A stretch of DNA of 64,000 nt from Polyangiaceae bacterium (GTDB lineage: Bacteria; Myxococcota_A; Polyangia; Polyangiales; Polyangiaceae), in assembly GCA_016712345.1 (NCBI GenBank), contig JADJRH010000001.1, positions 682,001 through 746,000 on the forward strand. The letters run 5' to 3'. Under the pieces are notes generated by a model that saw only the letters and a list, made by a program, of their open reading frames with translations, made no database searches and was not told the DNA's origin. The translations under genes and the position numbers were made by a program. Position 1 is the first letter of the stretch, and each line of letters begins with the position of its first letter. Below, in pieces: positions 1-11,771 of this stretch.

Positions 1-3000
1 GTTCAAGCGCTTTGCGGGTGGCGGCGTCGTCCTTGAGGGCAACGTAGAGATCGGCGAGGCGAAGCGATGTTTTCACCGCGTCCTCGCCTTTCACTTCACC
101 CAAGTACGATTCGAGCATTTTTGCGGCTTCAGCTTTTTCACCGCGATGTTCGTAGAGGCGCGCGAGAGCGAAGAGTGCGCCTTTGTGTTTGGCGTCGCGC
201 TCGAGCACGGCGAGGTACGTGTCGATCGCTTTCTTCGAGTCGTTCAAGCGAACTTCGTACACTTCGCCGAGTTTCACCGAGTAAGTGAGTTCACCCGGGA
301 TGTCGTTGCGATCTTTGGCGAGGTCGATCTGCTGCGAGAAAAGCGTTGCGAGATCGTCGTCGCGACCGGTTTTTTCGTAGAGCTGGGCGAGCAGTTCTGT
401 CGCCTTGGGATCGCCGGGCTCTTCTTCCAAAACGGCGCGAAGGTGTTCTGTCGCTTCACCGATACTGTCGAGTTTTTCGAGGCAGATCTGCGCACTTTCG
501 AGGCGAAGTGCGGAGCGGGCTGCCGGCGACTCGGCCAGATCGATGAGGCGCGCAAGGAGCGCGAGGAGATCTTTGTGGCGACCGGTCTTGGCGTAGAGCT
601 TTCTGAGCGCTTCGGCGGCGGCTTTGTCGTCGGGGTCGGCGTCAAAGATCGTGTCGTAAAGCTCGATCGCGGCGCTGTCGTCGTTGAGCTTTTCGGCGGC
701 AACCGATGCGGCGCGATGGCGAAGCTCTTTGACCTTGTCGGCTTCAAGAGTGAGTTCGGCCTGGCGAACGAGCAATGAGTACACTTCTTTGAAGTCGCCG
801 GCTTTTGTGCGGACTTCGGTGAGGCCGTCGAGAGCCCAGAGGTCGCTGTCGTCGGCTTCGATCATTTCACGCAGGATGGCCTCTACGAGCGCGTTGTCGG
901 AGAGGGCCGACTCGGCGAGCGCTTTGGCTTCACGGCGGAGGTCGGCCGCGGTTCCACCGCCGATGAGAGCGGCGAGGCGGCGCAACGTGGCCACGAGATC
1001 GCGCTCACGACCCGGGGTGCGCTGAAGCGATTCAATCGAGCGAAGGATTTCTTCGTTGGTGGCATCGTGTTTGAGCGCCTGTTCAAGCGCTCGTTCACTG
1101 CCTGTGGGATCGCCGATTTTGTCTTTGCGCCAGCCGGCGATTTTGACCCAGAGATCGCGCGCGGCGTCGCTTGCAAGTGCGTCGCGCGATGAAACGGTGG
1201 ACTCAAGTGCGTCTGCCGCTGCTTTCCATCCGTTCACAACGGGGGAGAGGCGTTCGATCTCGGTGAGTACATCGTTGTCACCCGGATCGTCGGCAAACGC
1301 CGCGATGAGCGCTTTGTGGGCCGCGCCCGCGTCACCGGATTGATCCTCAAGGACGCGCGCGAGATCGAGGCGAAGGCGAACGCGTTCACCGGGGGTTCCA
1401 ACGTGGGCGATGCGCTTTTCGAAGAGGCGCGCGAGAGCCGGCCAGTCGGCCTGCGTTCGGTACACACCTTCGAGCGCGTCGGCGGCCTCTTCAAACAGGT
1501 CGCTGTTCTCGGTGAGCTTTTCGAGCGCGGCGCGCGCGGGACCGTGATCGGGCGCACGTTCAAGCGCTTGTCGCAAGGTGGAGAGGCCCTGCGATTTGTC
1601 GCCGAACGTGTCGATCTGAATGCTGGCGAGGCGATGGTAGAGGTCGGCCTGTTCGCGATCAGAAGTGACAACGCTCACGCGGCGTTCGAGAACGTCAGCG
1701 AGGGCTTTTGTGTCGCCCAATCGGCCGTAGAGGCGATCGAGCGCCTCCAGCAGTTCGGGTGTGTCACCCGCGTGCTCCACGGCCTTTGCGTACGCTTCAA
1801 CGCTGCGGCGGTCGTCCTTGAGCTTTTCTTCAGCGATGCGGCCGAGGCGGAGATAGAGGTCTTTCGCGACGGTCGCATCGAAGATGGCGCCGGCCCGCTC
1901 CGCGAGTTTGTCGCAGTAGCGCACCGTGCCGCCCGAACGTTCGACAACGCGTTCGATCTCTTCGTGGAGCGAAGGATCGTCGGGTGTGTCATCGAGCGCG
2001 CGAAGGAGCGCGTTTTCGGCGCCTTCGGGGCGCTTGCGCTGTTCGTCCTCAACAGTGGCGATCGTGCGGAGTGTCTTGGCGCGATCCACTGCGTCGGACT
2101 GCGCGCGGAGGCGAAGTTCAAGCGCTGCGACGAGGTCTTCGTAACGGCCGGCACCGCGAAGAACCGGTTCGAGAACGTCGGCTGCGTCGAGCCGCAGTTC
2201 GTCGTTGGTTTCACCGATCTTTCGGACGGCGCCGATCGCATGTTCGTTGGCGGCGTCGTCGTCGAGGACGAGCCTGTATTCTGCGATGGCGTCGGCGGGC
2301 GAAGCGAGTTCACCCGCGAAGAGATCGCCGATGGCGGTGCGCAGTTTGACGCGTGTTTCGCGCGAATCGGCGGCGGCAGCCTGCTGCTTTAGGTTGGCAA
2401 GCAGGTCGTCCCACATTTTTTCGGAGCGATAGAGACGTTCGAGCGCGATGAGCACCGCGTTGTCGCCGGGCTTTGCTTCAAGGGCGAGGCACAGGACGTT
2501 GATCGCTTCACGCGGATCGCTGAGGTCTTTTTCGTACCGCTCGGCAGCGGACAGATTGAGTTGGTAGCGCAGCTCTTGATCGTCGGGATCGTTCGCGTCG
2601 GTGAGTTCTACGCGGCGCTGGTAAAGCTCCACGAGGCGCTTGGCTTCGTTGCGCGGCTCGTAGAGAGCAATGAGCGCATCGACGGTGGTCGGCGAATCGG
2701 GGTTTAACTCCAATGCTCGCTCGTACGCGGCGATGGCGCCGTTTTGATCGTCGAGCATGTCCATTTTCGTTTCAGCGATTCGGCGCCAGATCGAAGCGTT
2801 TTCATCATCCGAAGCGATCTGCGATTTCTTTTCGAGCACTTCGATGAGAGCGGGCCAATCGGCAAGGAGCACGGCGAGCGTGTCCATCGACTCAAGCGGT
2901 TCGGGATCGGTGGGATCCAGCTCCGAAAGGCGCTTGTAGGCGGCGAGCGCGCGGCGCGGATCGTCGACCTTTGTGTCGTAGATCTTTGCGAGCGAAACGA

Positions 3001-6000
3001 GCAGCTCACGCTTGGTGATGTCGTCGGAGGTGGACGCGATACCGCGCTCGTAGTGCCCGGAGAGTTCTTCCCACGCGCCCAAAATTTCTGCGAGGCGTGT
3101 GAGTTCGGCGCGCGTTTCACCGTCTTCGGGAACGAGATCAAACGCGGTTCCGATGGAGGCGAATGCCGCGAGTTCGTCGTTGCCGCGCGTTTCCCAAAGT
3201 TGCGCCGTGGAGCGCAAAATGGTGACTTTTTCGACCGGATCGGTGGCGAGGCGCAGCTGCTCTTCGTTGATCTGAACGATGCGGCGCCAATCGTCGGCTC
3301 GCTCGTAGAGCGGGCGCAGAATCTCCACGACGCGGGCCTTGTGCTCTTCGTCTTGGACGAGATCTTCAAGCTCTTTGATCGCTTCTTTGTGCCAAGGCAC
3401 ATCGGTCACGATCGCTTCGAGTTGGTCGATTGCTTGGCCCGTGTCGGCGAGCTGCCCGCGGTAGAGGCGAGCGAGCGCGAGGCGATACGGGGCTGCCGTT
3501 TCACCGCTCGAAGAAGCCTCGGCGCGGCGCAGGTAAAGGTCGGCCAAATCACGGTGTTTGCCGAGTTCGCTGTACAGCTCGGTGAGGGCGTCGAGCGACT
3601 TTTCATCGCGATCGTCGACATCGAGCGCCGCGCGGTAGGTGTCGATCGCTTTTTCAGGATCCGAAAGCTCAATTCGCTCCAAGCGCGCAATGGTGTGGAG
3701 CGCTGCGAGCCTTTCTTGATCCGATCGGTAATCGAGGCCGGCGCGATAAAGCGCCACGCGTTCAGAGTGGCGCTGCTCTTTTACGAGGAGCTTGTCGATC
3801 GCGTCAAAAAGCGGCCGCGATTCAGGCTCAAATTCGTGCGCGCGTCGGTACCAGTGAAGCGCCGCGGACACGTCGTTGAGGTCGGCGTAGATCTCGCCGG
3901 TTCGGCGCGCGATCTGCGCGGTCGACTCGTCGTCGGAAGACAGGGCCGTCAGTTCGGCGGCGTAGATTTCGGCGAGGCGACGCTCGGCGCCGGCCACCTT
4001 TGCGAGCCTTTCCAGCTCGCCCCACACGCCCTTGTCGGAGATGTCTTCGTGGAAGAGCTTGGCCACCGTTTCGAGCGCAGCCAAATAGTCTTCAAGCTGC
4101 TCTTCGTGCAGCGTCGCGAGTCTCTGGAGCAACTCGCGTCGCGAGTCTGGATCTTGGCTCGCAGCGAGGCGTGCTTCGAGCGCGGTGCGGACCTTGTGCC
4201 AATCGGCACGCCGCATGTACACCGGCTCCAACATTTCACCGGCGCGGGCCCGATGTTCGGGATCGTCCGATGATGTGAGGAGCGTTTCGAGCGTTGAAAC
4301 CGCTCCCGCGTGGGCGCTGTCAACGTCGAGCGCGGCGCCGAGTTCATCAAACGCGCGCGGCACGTCGCCCGTGTGTTTGTACGCAACCGTGGCGACTTTG
4401 ACGCGCAACTCAGCGGGTGAACCCACGTTGCCATCGAGCTGACGCTCGTAGAGCCGAATGAGATCGTCCCAACGTTCGGCCTGCGTGTAGAGCGTTTCAA
4501 CCGACGCGATGGCGTCTTTTTCAAGCGCGACATCGAGCAGCGACTCGTACGTTCCAATGGCGCCGGACGCGTCCGCGAGCGGGCCTTTTTGCAGGTCCGC
4601 GATGCGGTAGTAGAGCTTCTTCTTCTCGTCGTCGTTTTGCGCCGCGTCGACTCGAAGCTTGAGAATGTCGAGCAGGTTTTGACTGTCGCCGGCCTCGGCG
4701 TACAGCTCTTCGAGGGCGATCATGGCGCGGCGATCGTCGCTCTTGGCTTCAAGCGCTTTCTTGTACTGCTCAACGGCGAGCGGCTTGTCATTCAGCTTGA
4801 TGCGCGCCAATTCGCCGATGCGGAGCCGCACGTCCTGCTGCACGTCGCCGTCGAGAATTTCTTCAACGATCCCTCGGTAGAGATCGGCGAGTTCGGTCCA
4901 CGCGCCCTTCGCTTCAGCGAGGCGCTCCACCATGTCGATCCACCGAGCAATGTCGCTTTCGCCCGCGGCGATCTTCACACCCGAAACGGCGTACCCAAAC
5001 GCGCGGCCGGTGTCTCCGAGCGGACCTTCGGCCGTTCGAATTGCGGTTTGCAAGAAGCCCAATCGGCTCGCCACGTCGTCGGTGGTTGCCACCTGGATTT
5101 CCAAGACGCGCAGCAAGCGCTCCGCGTCGCCGTCGGCCTCGTAGAGCGGATGGAGCGTTTCAGCCGCTTCTTTCCGCGCGTCCGCGAGGTCGAGCATTGC
5201 TTCGAGGGCCGACCGGCAACGAGCGTTGGACGGATCGAGCAGCAAGGCTTGGCGATACGCATCGAGCGCGCCGGACAAGTCTTCTTGATGAAGCCGACGC
5301 ACGTCGCCGAGCCGCGCGTAGAGGTCGAGCTTGTCGTCTGTCTCCTCGGCAAGCGAGAGATCCACGTCGAGCGTTTCGGCGAGATCGGACCAGCGTTCGG
5401 CCTTTTCGTAGAGCTTTTCGAGCGCAGCGAGCGTGGGCCTTTCGGGGCCGAACTCTTCAAGCACCGCGCGCCACGCATTGATCGCTTCAGGTACGTCGTC
5501 GAGTTTACCGGCGAGCGTTTCAGCCGCTTTGGTCATCGTGCGACGACGCTCATCGGCGTCCTGCGTGTTTTGCTCGCGTGCGCGAAGCACCGTGACAAGT
5601 TCGCGATATGCCCCGGTGCGCTCGTAGAGCTTTTCGAGCGCGCCGAGCGCTTCCATGTCGGTTGCATCGTCGGCCAAACGGCTCTTCCACGCCTGGATCG
5701 CGCGGCCCGGATCGCTCAGGACCGTGTCGTACAAGTTGCCGATGCGCTCAAACAGCGCGCGGCGCGTGGCGGGCTCACTCTCAAGGCGCACTTCAATGCC
5801 GAGCACCTCGGCGAGCGACTCGTGTTCGCCCTTGGCGGCGTAGATGCGGCCGAGAGCCTGCGCGGGCGGAATGCACAGCGCCGGATCGTTCGCATCAATT
5901 TCGAGTGCGCGGCGATACACCTTTTCGGCCTGCGCAACATCGCCGAGCAGGTCTTCGTGAATGCGCGCGACCTCCATCAAGATCTCGCCGCGCGTTGCCG

Positions 6001-6658
6001 GCAACTCACTGGCGTCGGCCGCCGACGTAAGCACCGCTGCGACCTTTTCGTGAGCACCGAGGCGTCGACCGATGTCGACCAAACGACGCCGCGCACTCTC
6101 CTCTTCAGGCTCAAGAGGAACCAACTCACCAAGCGTTGCAAACGCCCCTTGATCGTCGCGAAGTCGCTCGTCGCGCAACGTTGCGATGCGGCGCAACAAA
6201 TCGCGCTTTTCAGCGACATTTTCAGCGCCTTCACGCCGAATTTCGAGCACTCGAACGAGCTGCCTAATTTCGTCCTTGGCCTCGTAAACAAGTTCGAGAG
6301 TGCGCGCGGCGCGAAGCCGCAACGCAGGCACTTCGAGAATGCGCTCCACCAAGTGGCGGGCATCTGAGTCGCCCTGGCGCGCGAGCAACACTTCTTCGAG
6401 GTGACCCAGAGCGCGCTCAGGCTCACTCAACCGATCCAGATAGATCGTGCCGAGAGCCAAGCGAATCTCCGACGCGCCGTCGCCTTCCGCGCTGCCGAGG
6501 CGACGCTCCAAAAGCGCGGCCAAGTCTTTCCAACGCTCTTCACGCTCGTAGAGTTTTTCAAGCGCATCGAGAGCCGCGTCATGTTCAGCGTCGAGACCGA
6601 CAATGCGCTCGTAGTAGCCAATCGCTTTCGGCGCATCGCCCATGATCTCTTCGGCACA
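1..6658 (-). CDS. Giant TPR protein, C-terminal portion (partial at window edge, after frameshift)
   Basis: This is the continuation of the TPR gene that starts at 10508. From about 6658 downward the minus strand stays open to base 1 with no stop, in the codon register that places GAA-CTT-GCG at 4-2 and upward. It encodes repeated units of about 35 residues typical of TPR helices (recurring patterns such as DALEKLYERTGRW and LYEKAERWSDLAE). The gene runs off the left edge, so the C-terminus is not seen. It joins the upstream part only after a frameshift at about 6655-6664. The first in-frame ATG here is at 6643, but the homology is continuous across the shift, so this is unlikely to be a separate gene. 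TPR arrays are protein-protein interaction scaffolds; the partner cannot be told from the sequence. The long plus-strand frames in this stretch are antisense shadows. Confidence 0.85.
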
Positions 6659-9600
6659 GAGCGATCTCGTAGAGCAGCTCGACGCGCTCACCGTCCGAAG
6701 GCGCGTTGGCAACCGCTCGCTCGTAAAGCTTTTCGAGGTCGGCCCAACGCTCGGTGCCGGTGAGAATTTGCTTGAGCCGCGTGAAGGCGCGCTGGTTCAC
6801 CGGATCGATCGCGAGAACGCGTTCGAGATACGGCATCGCCCCTTCGGGATCACCGAGTTCGCCGTCGTGGAGCGCAGCGGCACGTTGCGACAATTCCACT
6901 TCCACATCTTCGGGAAGCGGACGTTCCGCAGCGCCGCCGTCTTCTTTCGGCCGCGCCGACGACAAGTGCGCTCGGTACGCCTCCGCGAGATCGGTGGGTC
7001 GGCCCGCTTTGGCTCCGAGATCGGCCGCCAGGCCCCACAGAGCGAGGTCGTCGGTCGTGGCGTGGAGCGCGCGCAACACCACGTCAAACGCGGCGCCCGG
7101 TGCAGAGAGCTTGTGCTCTTCCACATCGGCAAGGCGCAAAAACAGAGCTTTGCGCTTGGCTGTGTCCTCTTCGGTTTCAAGCAGCACGCGCAGCGCGCGC
7201 GACTCGTTTTTCGCGTCGCCTGTGGCTGCGTACTCTTCAACAATCACCGCCGCCGCGTGCGGTCGTGTTTCCGGCCGCTCCACCAGTTTCGCGAGCAGCG
7301 CGATCGCTTCAGCGTCGTGCGGCAAGAGGTCGAGCGCGCGAACCACCGCATCAAACGCGTCTTCGGGCTTGCCGAGTCGGTCGAGTTGCAGCGTTGCAAA
7401 TTCAACCTCGCGACGCGCGCGATCTTCGCCTTCGCAAAGATCCCGGTGCGTCGCGATTACTTCCGCCGCCGATGCGTACTCACCCGTCGCGATCAAAAGC
7501 CGCGACAACGCGCGCATTGCCGGCCTGCGTTTGGGATCGATCTCCACCACTTTGCGAAGCAGCGTGATCGACTGCGCTGAATCGGAGAACACCTCCTCTT
7601 CAAGCGTTGCCCACTCTTCAATCACCTCGGCCTTCGCCTCGCCTTCGGCCTGACCGGCGCGAAGGTCGAACAGCCAGCGGAGATCATCTTTGCGCCCGTT
7701 CGCGCGTAGGAGCGCATCAAGAGCCTGAATGGTTTCCGCGTCGGTCGGATCTTTGTCGAGAAGCGCGCGATACGTTGCGACCGCCTCATCCATCTTGCCG
7801 AGTTCGCGCGCAAACACCTCGGCGAGCTTCAATCGCAGACTGCGCGCCTGGTCGGCATCAAGTCCCTCGTCGTTCTTGAGACGACCTTGCACCGCTTCCA
7901 CGAACGCGTTCCACGAACCGCCCGCGCGAGATGCGTTTTCAAGCAGGTCCAACTCATCTTCCGCGTACGAAAGCTCATACGCGCGCCGTGCGTACACAAT
8001 TGCCGTCGGCCGATCCGCAAGCGGTCCGCCCGAAACATTCGCCAGTTTGCGAAGGTACGCAATGCGATCCGCCGTTTCGTCTGCGGCACCGAGAAGCACC
8101 TCATACAAAGGAGGCAAACGCGCCCACTTCTCTTCTTTTTCGTAGATCGGCACGAGCGCCGACGCCGCGCGAACGTTCTTTGAGTCCACCGACAGAACGC
8201 GCTCGTAAGAGCGCGCCGCGCGCTCCGGCGCATCTAGTTCTTCTTCGAAAATGCGCGCCGCTCGGAACGAGATCAAAAGCTTTTGGTCCGGCTCCGCGGC
8301 CTTGTCCGCAGCGGTGGAAAGGAAGTCCACCAAACCTTCCCAGTCGCGTTGCGAAGCGTAAAGCTCCTCCAAACCATCCCAGTCGCCGGCCGCAACATAC
8401 GACTCGCGCAACACGCGAAGCGCCTTTGCGTGCCCCGGTGAAAGCGCCAGCACCCGGCGCCATGTTCGCGCCGCCGCCACCGGATCTTTCACGCGCTCTG
8501 CGTACACAGTGCCGAGCTTTTGCAACGCCGCCAGGCGCGCATTGTCGTCGGGCGCCGCGTCCACACGCCGCTCCAACACCTCAGCCACCGTCGCGGCGTC
8601 TTTCTCGCGCTCCGCCAGCTTTTCGAGCGTGTCCAAAATTCCGGGCGTGTTCGGAGCAAGCTCCAAAATCTGCTTCCACAGCGCGATCGCATCGGCGCCT
8701 CGATCGAGGCGTTCCGCTGCGAGCTTCGCCATCTCTTGGAGCAGCTCCACTTTCGCCGCACCTTCGGAGTACGCGAGCTGCTTCTCGCACAGCGAATAGA
8801 GCTGCGGCCACGCGCGCCGCTTCTGATAAAGCTCACGAAGCTTCTGTTCGGCTTCTTGATCGCGCGGCTCCACATCGAGCAGCGCTTCGTAGGCCGACAC
8901 AGCGTTCTGCGCGTTGGAGAATTGATCCATCCACCGCCGCGCCGCGGACCGGTAGAGGTTGGCCTTCTCCACTTGATTGTCCGACAGCTCGGCGAGTTTT
9001 TGCTGGTACGTCAGCAAATCACGCCAGCGCCCCAGCGACTCGTAGACGCGCGTCAGTTCGCGAACCGCGTCGATCGCTTTGTCGTCATGCTGCACGATCT
9101 GCGTCAGCACCGTGACGAGCGCCGCGTCGTTCTTGGATCGATCACGGTAGATCGTTGCGATCTCGCGCAGGATCGCCGCGCGTGTTGCGTGGTCGTCCTG
9201 CGGAGCGCGCTCCAATTCCTGCCGATGGAGTTCAACAAGCGCGTTCCAGCTCTCGGCCTGCGCGTAGAGGCGCTTCAACGCTTCACGTGCGTCTTTGTTC
9301 TCAGGGTCCGTCCTGAGCACCGCCTTGTATTGCTCAATTGCCTTCTGCGCGTTCTCCGCGCTCTCAGCGAGCTTCGCAATTTCGGTCGCAAGCGCCACCT
9401 TCTCGGCGCCCTCGGGCAGAGCACGCTGCGCATCCGTTAAAATCGATGCCAAGCGCCCTTTGTCCCCCTTCGCCGTCAGGTGCTCGCGGAAGAAATTCAC
9501 CATCCCCGCGTGCGTCGGATCGGCTTTTCGAACGCGCTCAAAATACGGCTCGGCCGCCTGCGGTTGACCGCGCATGCGCCAGTGCACCATGCCGATCTGG

Positions 9601-10508
9601 ATGAGCATTCCGAGTTCTTCACCCGGCTTCACTCCGCCGCCCTTGAGCTGATCTTCGTAGAGCGCCGCGAGAGAATCCCACTGCTCACCCGCCGAAAATA
9701 CCTCCGCCAAAAACGACATCGCCTGCTGCTCGCCCGGCTGCATGTCGAGCACCATTTGGTACGCGTCGGTTGCCCGCACTTGATCGTTCAACTTGCGAGC
9801 GCACGTTCGACCGAGGCGCAAACCCGCCGCCACACGGTCTTCTTTCGAAGGCATATCGAGCAGCATCGACTGCTGCACCCGAGCCACGCTCGCCCAATCG
9901 TGCGCTCCCGAATAAGCCACCTCGGCCAGCGTCGCCGCTTTGCGATTGCGCCGATCGGCCTTCAGCGCCTTCTCCACGAACTCAATCGCCGAAGCGCGCG
10001 CATCGGGACCGCCGTAGCGGTACGCAGCCTCCGCCGCGCTTGCGTAAAACGAACTCTTGAAGGAGTCGTCGCTCGCGGCTTCTGCCTCGCTCGAATAGCG
10101 CGCCACCAAATCCTGCCACTTGCTGCGCTTTGCGGCATCGGCTTCAAGCGCTTCGGTCGCGGCTTCATCACCCGGCCGCATTTTGAGCAGCTGCTGATAC
10201 GCGCCCGCGGCTCGGTCCACGTCGAACAGCTCATCGCTGTACACGCGCCCCAGCTCCGCCGTCATTGCAGCTTCAACCGACGAGCCGGAAGCAAACGAAA
10301 CTTCAAGTTCCAGAAGTCTCGCCACCGCTCCCCATTCTCGCCGCGACTCATGACGAGCGCGCGCCGACCCGAGCAATCGCTCGATGTCGTCGTTTGAGAC
10401 ATTCGAGTCCGGGGCTGTAACCGCCTCCGTCAACTCGTTCCACGCTGCGTCGTTGTCGGGGTCATCCTGCAGACGACCGAGGGCCATTCGAATCGTTTCG
10501 ATGCTCAT
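6585..10508 (-). CDS. Giant TPR protein, N-terminal portion
   Basis: This is a cytoplasmic-type TPR repeat protein. The chosen start is the ATG at 10508 (MSIETIRMALGRLQDD), preceded by a GGGG stretch; an ATG 16 codons upstream at 10556 has no better site. There is no signal peptide or membrane segment. Dozens of degenerate TPR units follow one another, alternating A and B helices with patterns such as ALEALLDVEPRDQEAEQKL. The frame ends at a stop at 6585, but from about 6660 the sense of the protein changes abruptly from TPR-like to Arg-rich nonsense (RRDHGRCAESDWLL). The TPR text resumes in another register (AEEIMGDAPKAIGYYERI), so the last 25 codons are out of frame. Together with the left part the protein would exceed 3,500 residues. 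It is divergent from hbd, with 266 bp between the starts. Confidence 0.88.
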   Translation of the reverse strand: MSIETIRMALGRLQDDPDNDAAWNELTEAVTAPDSNVSNDDIERLLGSARARHESRREWGAVARLLELEVSFASGSSVEAAMTAELGRVYSDELFDVDRAAGAYQQLLKMRPGDEAATEALEADAAKRSKWQDLVARYSSEAEAASDDSFKSSFYASAAEAAYRYGGPDARASAIEFVEKALKADRRNRKAATLAEVAYSGAHDWASVARVQQSMLLDMPSKEDRVAAGLRLGRTCARKLNDQVRATDAYQMVLDMQPGEQQAMSFLAEVFSAGEQWDSLAALYEDQLKGGGVKPGEELGMLIQIGMVHWRMRGQPQAAEPYFERVRKADPTHAGMVNFFREHLTAKGDKGRLASILTDAQRALPEGAEKVALATEIAKLAESAENAQKAIEQYKAVLRTDPENKDAREALKRLYAQAESWNALVELHRQELERAPQDDHATRAAILREIATIYRDRSKNDAALVTVLTQIVQHDDKAIDAVRELTRVYESLGRWRDLLTYQQKLAELSDNQVEKANLYRSAARRWMDQFSNAQNAVSAYEALLDVEPRDQEAEQKLRELYQKRRAWPQLYSLCEKQLAYSEGAAKVELLQEMAKLAAERLDRGADAIALWKQILELAPNTPGILDTLEKLAEREKDAATVAEVLERRVDAAPDDNARLAALQKLGTVYAERVKDPVAAARTWRRVLALSPGHAKALRVLRESYVAAGDWDGLEELYASQRDWEGLVDFLSTAADKAAEPDQKLLISFRAARIFEEELDAPERAARSYERVLSVDSKNVRAASALVPIYEKEEKWARLPPLYEVLLGAADETADRIAYLRKLANVSGGPLADRPTAIVYARRAYELSYAEDELDLLENASRAGGSWNAFVEAVQGRLKNDEGLDADQARSLRLKLAEVFARELGKMDEAVATYRALLDKDPTDAETIQALDALLRANGRKDDLRWLFDLRAGQAEGEAKAEVIEEWATLEEEVFSDSAQSITLLRKVVEIDPKRRPAMRALSRLLIATGEYASAAEVIATHRDLCEGEDRARREVEFATLQLDRLGKPEDAFDAVVRALDLLPHDAEAIALLAKLVERPETRPHAAAVIVEEYAATGDAKNESRALRVLLETEEDTAKRKALFLRLADVEEHKLSAPGAAFDVVLRALHATTDDLALWGLAADLGAKAGRPTDLAEAYRAHLSSARPKEDGGAAERPLPEDVEVELSQRAAALHDGELGDPEGAMPYLERVLAIDPVNQRAFTRLKQILTGTERWADLEKLYERAVANAPSDGERVELLYEIALCRRDHGRCAESDWLLRAHCRSRR

Positions 10509-10774
10509 CTTTACCCCGGTTCCCGGGCCAGTCGGAGCCACACCGCTCCGGGACACGTTCTCCGCGTTTGGCTCGCCAACTGCGCGCTTAAAACCCGGAC
10601 CGGCGACAAGCCGCTCGGGCTCGCCGACGAGAGCGCGGGCTCAGGACTGAGAAATCACAGTCCAGCCCCGATTTCCGCAGCGAATGCGACTTCGCGCGTT
10701 GATCGGGCGGCCGAATGTACGCCGCAAGAGGATCGGGTTTCAAGGCTCCTCAGGTTCAGCTAATAAGCGCGGCC
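10509..10774. other. Divergent intergenic region between TPR giant and hbd
   Basis: This gap of about 266 bp lies between two head-to-head genes and must hold both promoters. I see no convincing -35/-10 pair, long palindrome or repeat in it. Short frames crossing it do not resemble proteins. Confidence 0.5.
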
Positions 10775-11665
10775 ATGAACGTCTCTTCGGTGCGCCGTTT
10801 TGGCATTGTGGGTGCGGGTCAGATGGGGCGCGGCATCGCCCAGGTCGCGGCCGCCGCCGGGTTTGATGTCATTCTCGCGGATGTAGCCCTTGCATTTGCC
10901 GAAGACGGCAAAAACAAGATCGCTTCCGCGCTCGGCAAACAAGTCGACAAGGGAAAAATGAAACCGGAAGAGCGCACAGCTCTTCTCGATCGCATTGAAG
11001 TGCGCCAAGGCATTTCAGAATTTTCGCGTGTCGACGTGGCCGTTGAGGCCGTCACAGAACACCTTGAAACCAAGGTTAAAATCTTCAAAGAGGTCGACGC
11101 GGCGCTCCCCAAAGACGCCATCTTGTCGTCCAACACATCGTCGATTTCCATCACTCGCCTCGCCGCCGCCACGTCGCGCCCCGAGCAAGTGATCGGCATG
11201 CACTTCATGAACCCCGTTCCCCTCATGAAGCTCGTCGAGATCGTTCGAGGCATTCAAACCTCCAATCAAACGTTCGACACCGTTCGCGACCTCTCGCTCA
11301 AGCTCGGCAAAACCGTCATCGTCAGCAAAGATCGCCCCGGCTTCATCGTAAACCGCATGCTCATTCCCTTCTTAAACGAGGCTTGTTTCGCCCTCGAAGA
11401 AGGCTTGGGTACACCTGAAGATCTCGATGCCGGCGCGCGCCTCGGGCTCAACCACCCCATGGGCCCGCTTGAACTTGCAGACCTCATCGGCCTCGACACA
11501 CTCCTCTTCATTGCCGAAGTCCTCCATCGTGAACTCGGCGACGACAAATACCGCCCCGCGCCGCTCCTTCGAAACCTCGTAGCAGCCGGCTGGTTTGGCA
11601 AAAAAACCGCGCGCGGCTTCTACGTGTACGACGCACAGGGCAACCGCACCGGGCGCGCGTTCTAA
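10775..11665 (+). CDS. hbd: 3-hydroxyacyl-CoA (3-hydroxybutyryl-CoA) dehydrogenase
   Basis: This enzyme oxidises (3S)-hydroxyacyl-CoA with NAD+ in beta-oxidation, or runs the reverse reaction in butyrate/PHB metabolism, in the cytoplasm. The 296-residue length is typical of short stand-alone 3HCDH enzymes. The N-terminus has a dinucleotide-binding loop, GIVGAGQMGRGIAQ, right after the start. The catalytic region HFMNPVPLMKLVEI carries the conserved His and Asn-Pro, and KDRPGFIVNRMLIPFLNEA marks the C-terminal dimerisation domain. The start at 10775 (MNVSSVRRFG) puts the Rossmann loop at the usual distance; the upstream ATG at 10715 would add 20 unusual residues. It is followed by an enoyl-CoA hydratase, a logical partner. 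Chain-length preference cannot be read from sequence alone. Confidence 0.95.
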   Translation: MNVSSVRRFGIVGAGQMGRGIAQVAAAAGFDVILADVALAFAEDGKNKIASALGKQVDKGKMKPEERTALLDRIEVRQGISEFSRVDVAVEAVTEHLETKVKIFKEVDAALPKDAILSSNTSSISITRLAAATSRPEQVIGMHFMNPVPLMKLVEIVRGIQTSNQTFDTVRDLSLKLGKTVIVSKDRPGFIVNRMLIPFLNEACFALEEGLGTPEDLDAGARLGLNHPMGPLELADLIGLDTLLFIAEVLHRELGDDKYRPAPLLRNLVAAGWFGKKTARGFYVYDAQGNRTGRAF

Positions 11666-11771
11666 CAAAACCGCTCTTCACCGTCGGCCTGTGTGTACAC
11701 ATTAGGCCCACGTCGCATCCCCCATTGCTAATTCAATTGCAGGCCAAAAATCGGTGGTCTACTGCCGCCGC

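Noticed and set aside
146..6367. Long plus-strand frames of 210 to 592 codons (146-778, 1316-2392, 2744-4273, 4589-6367)
   Set aside because: They lie antisense to the giant TPR gene in the mirrored codon register, have shadow composition (Phe/Arg/Val-rich, no domain) and no ribosome binding sites. The minus-strand TPR reading explains the same bases.
6642..9440. Plus-strand frames 6642-7580, 6754-7653, 7931-9115 and 8520-9440
   Set aside because: Also antisense to the TPR gene; Arg/Ser/Ala-rich nonsense typical of GC-rich shadow frames.
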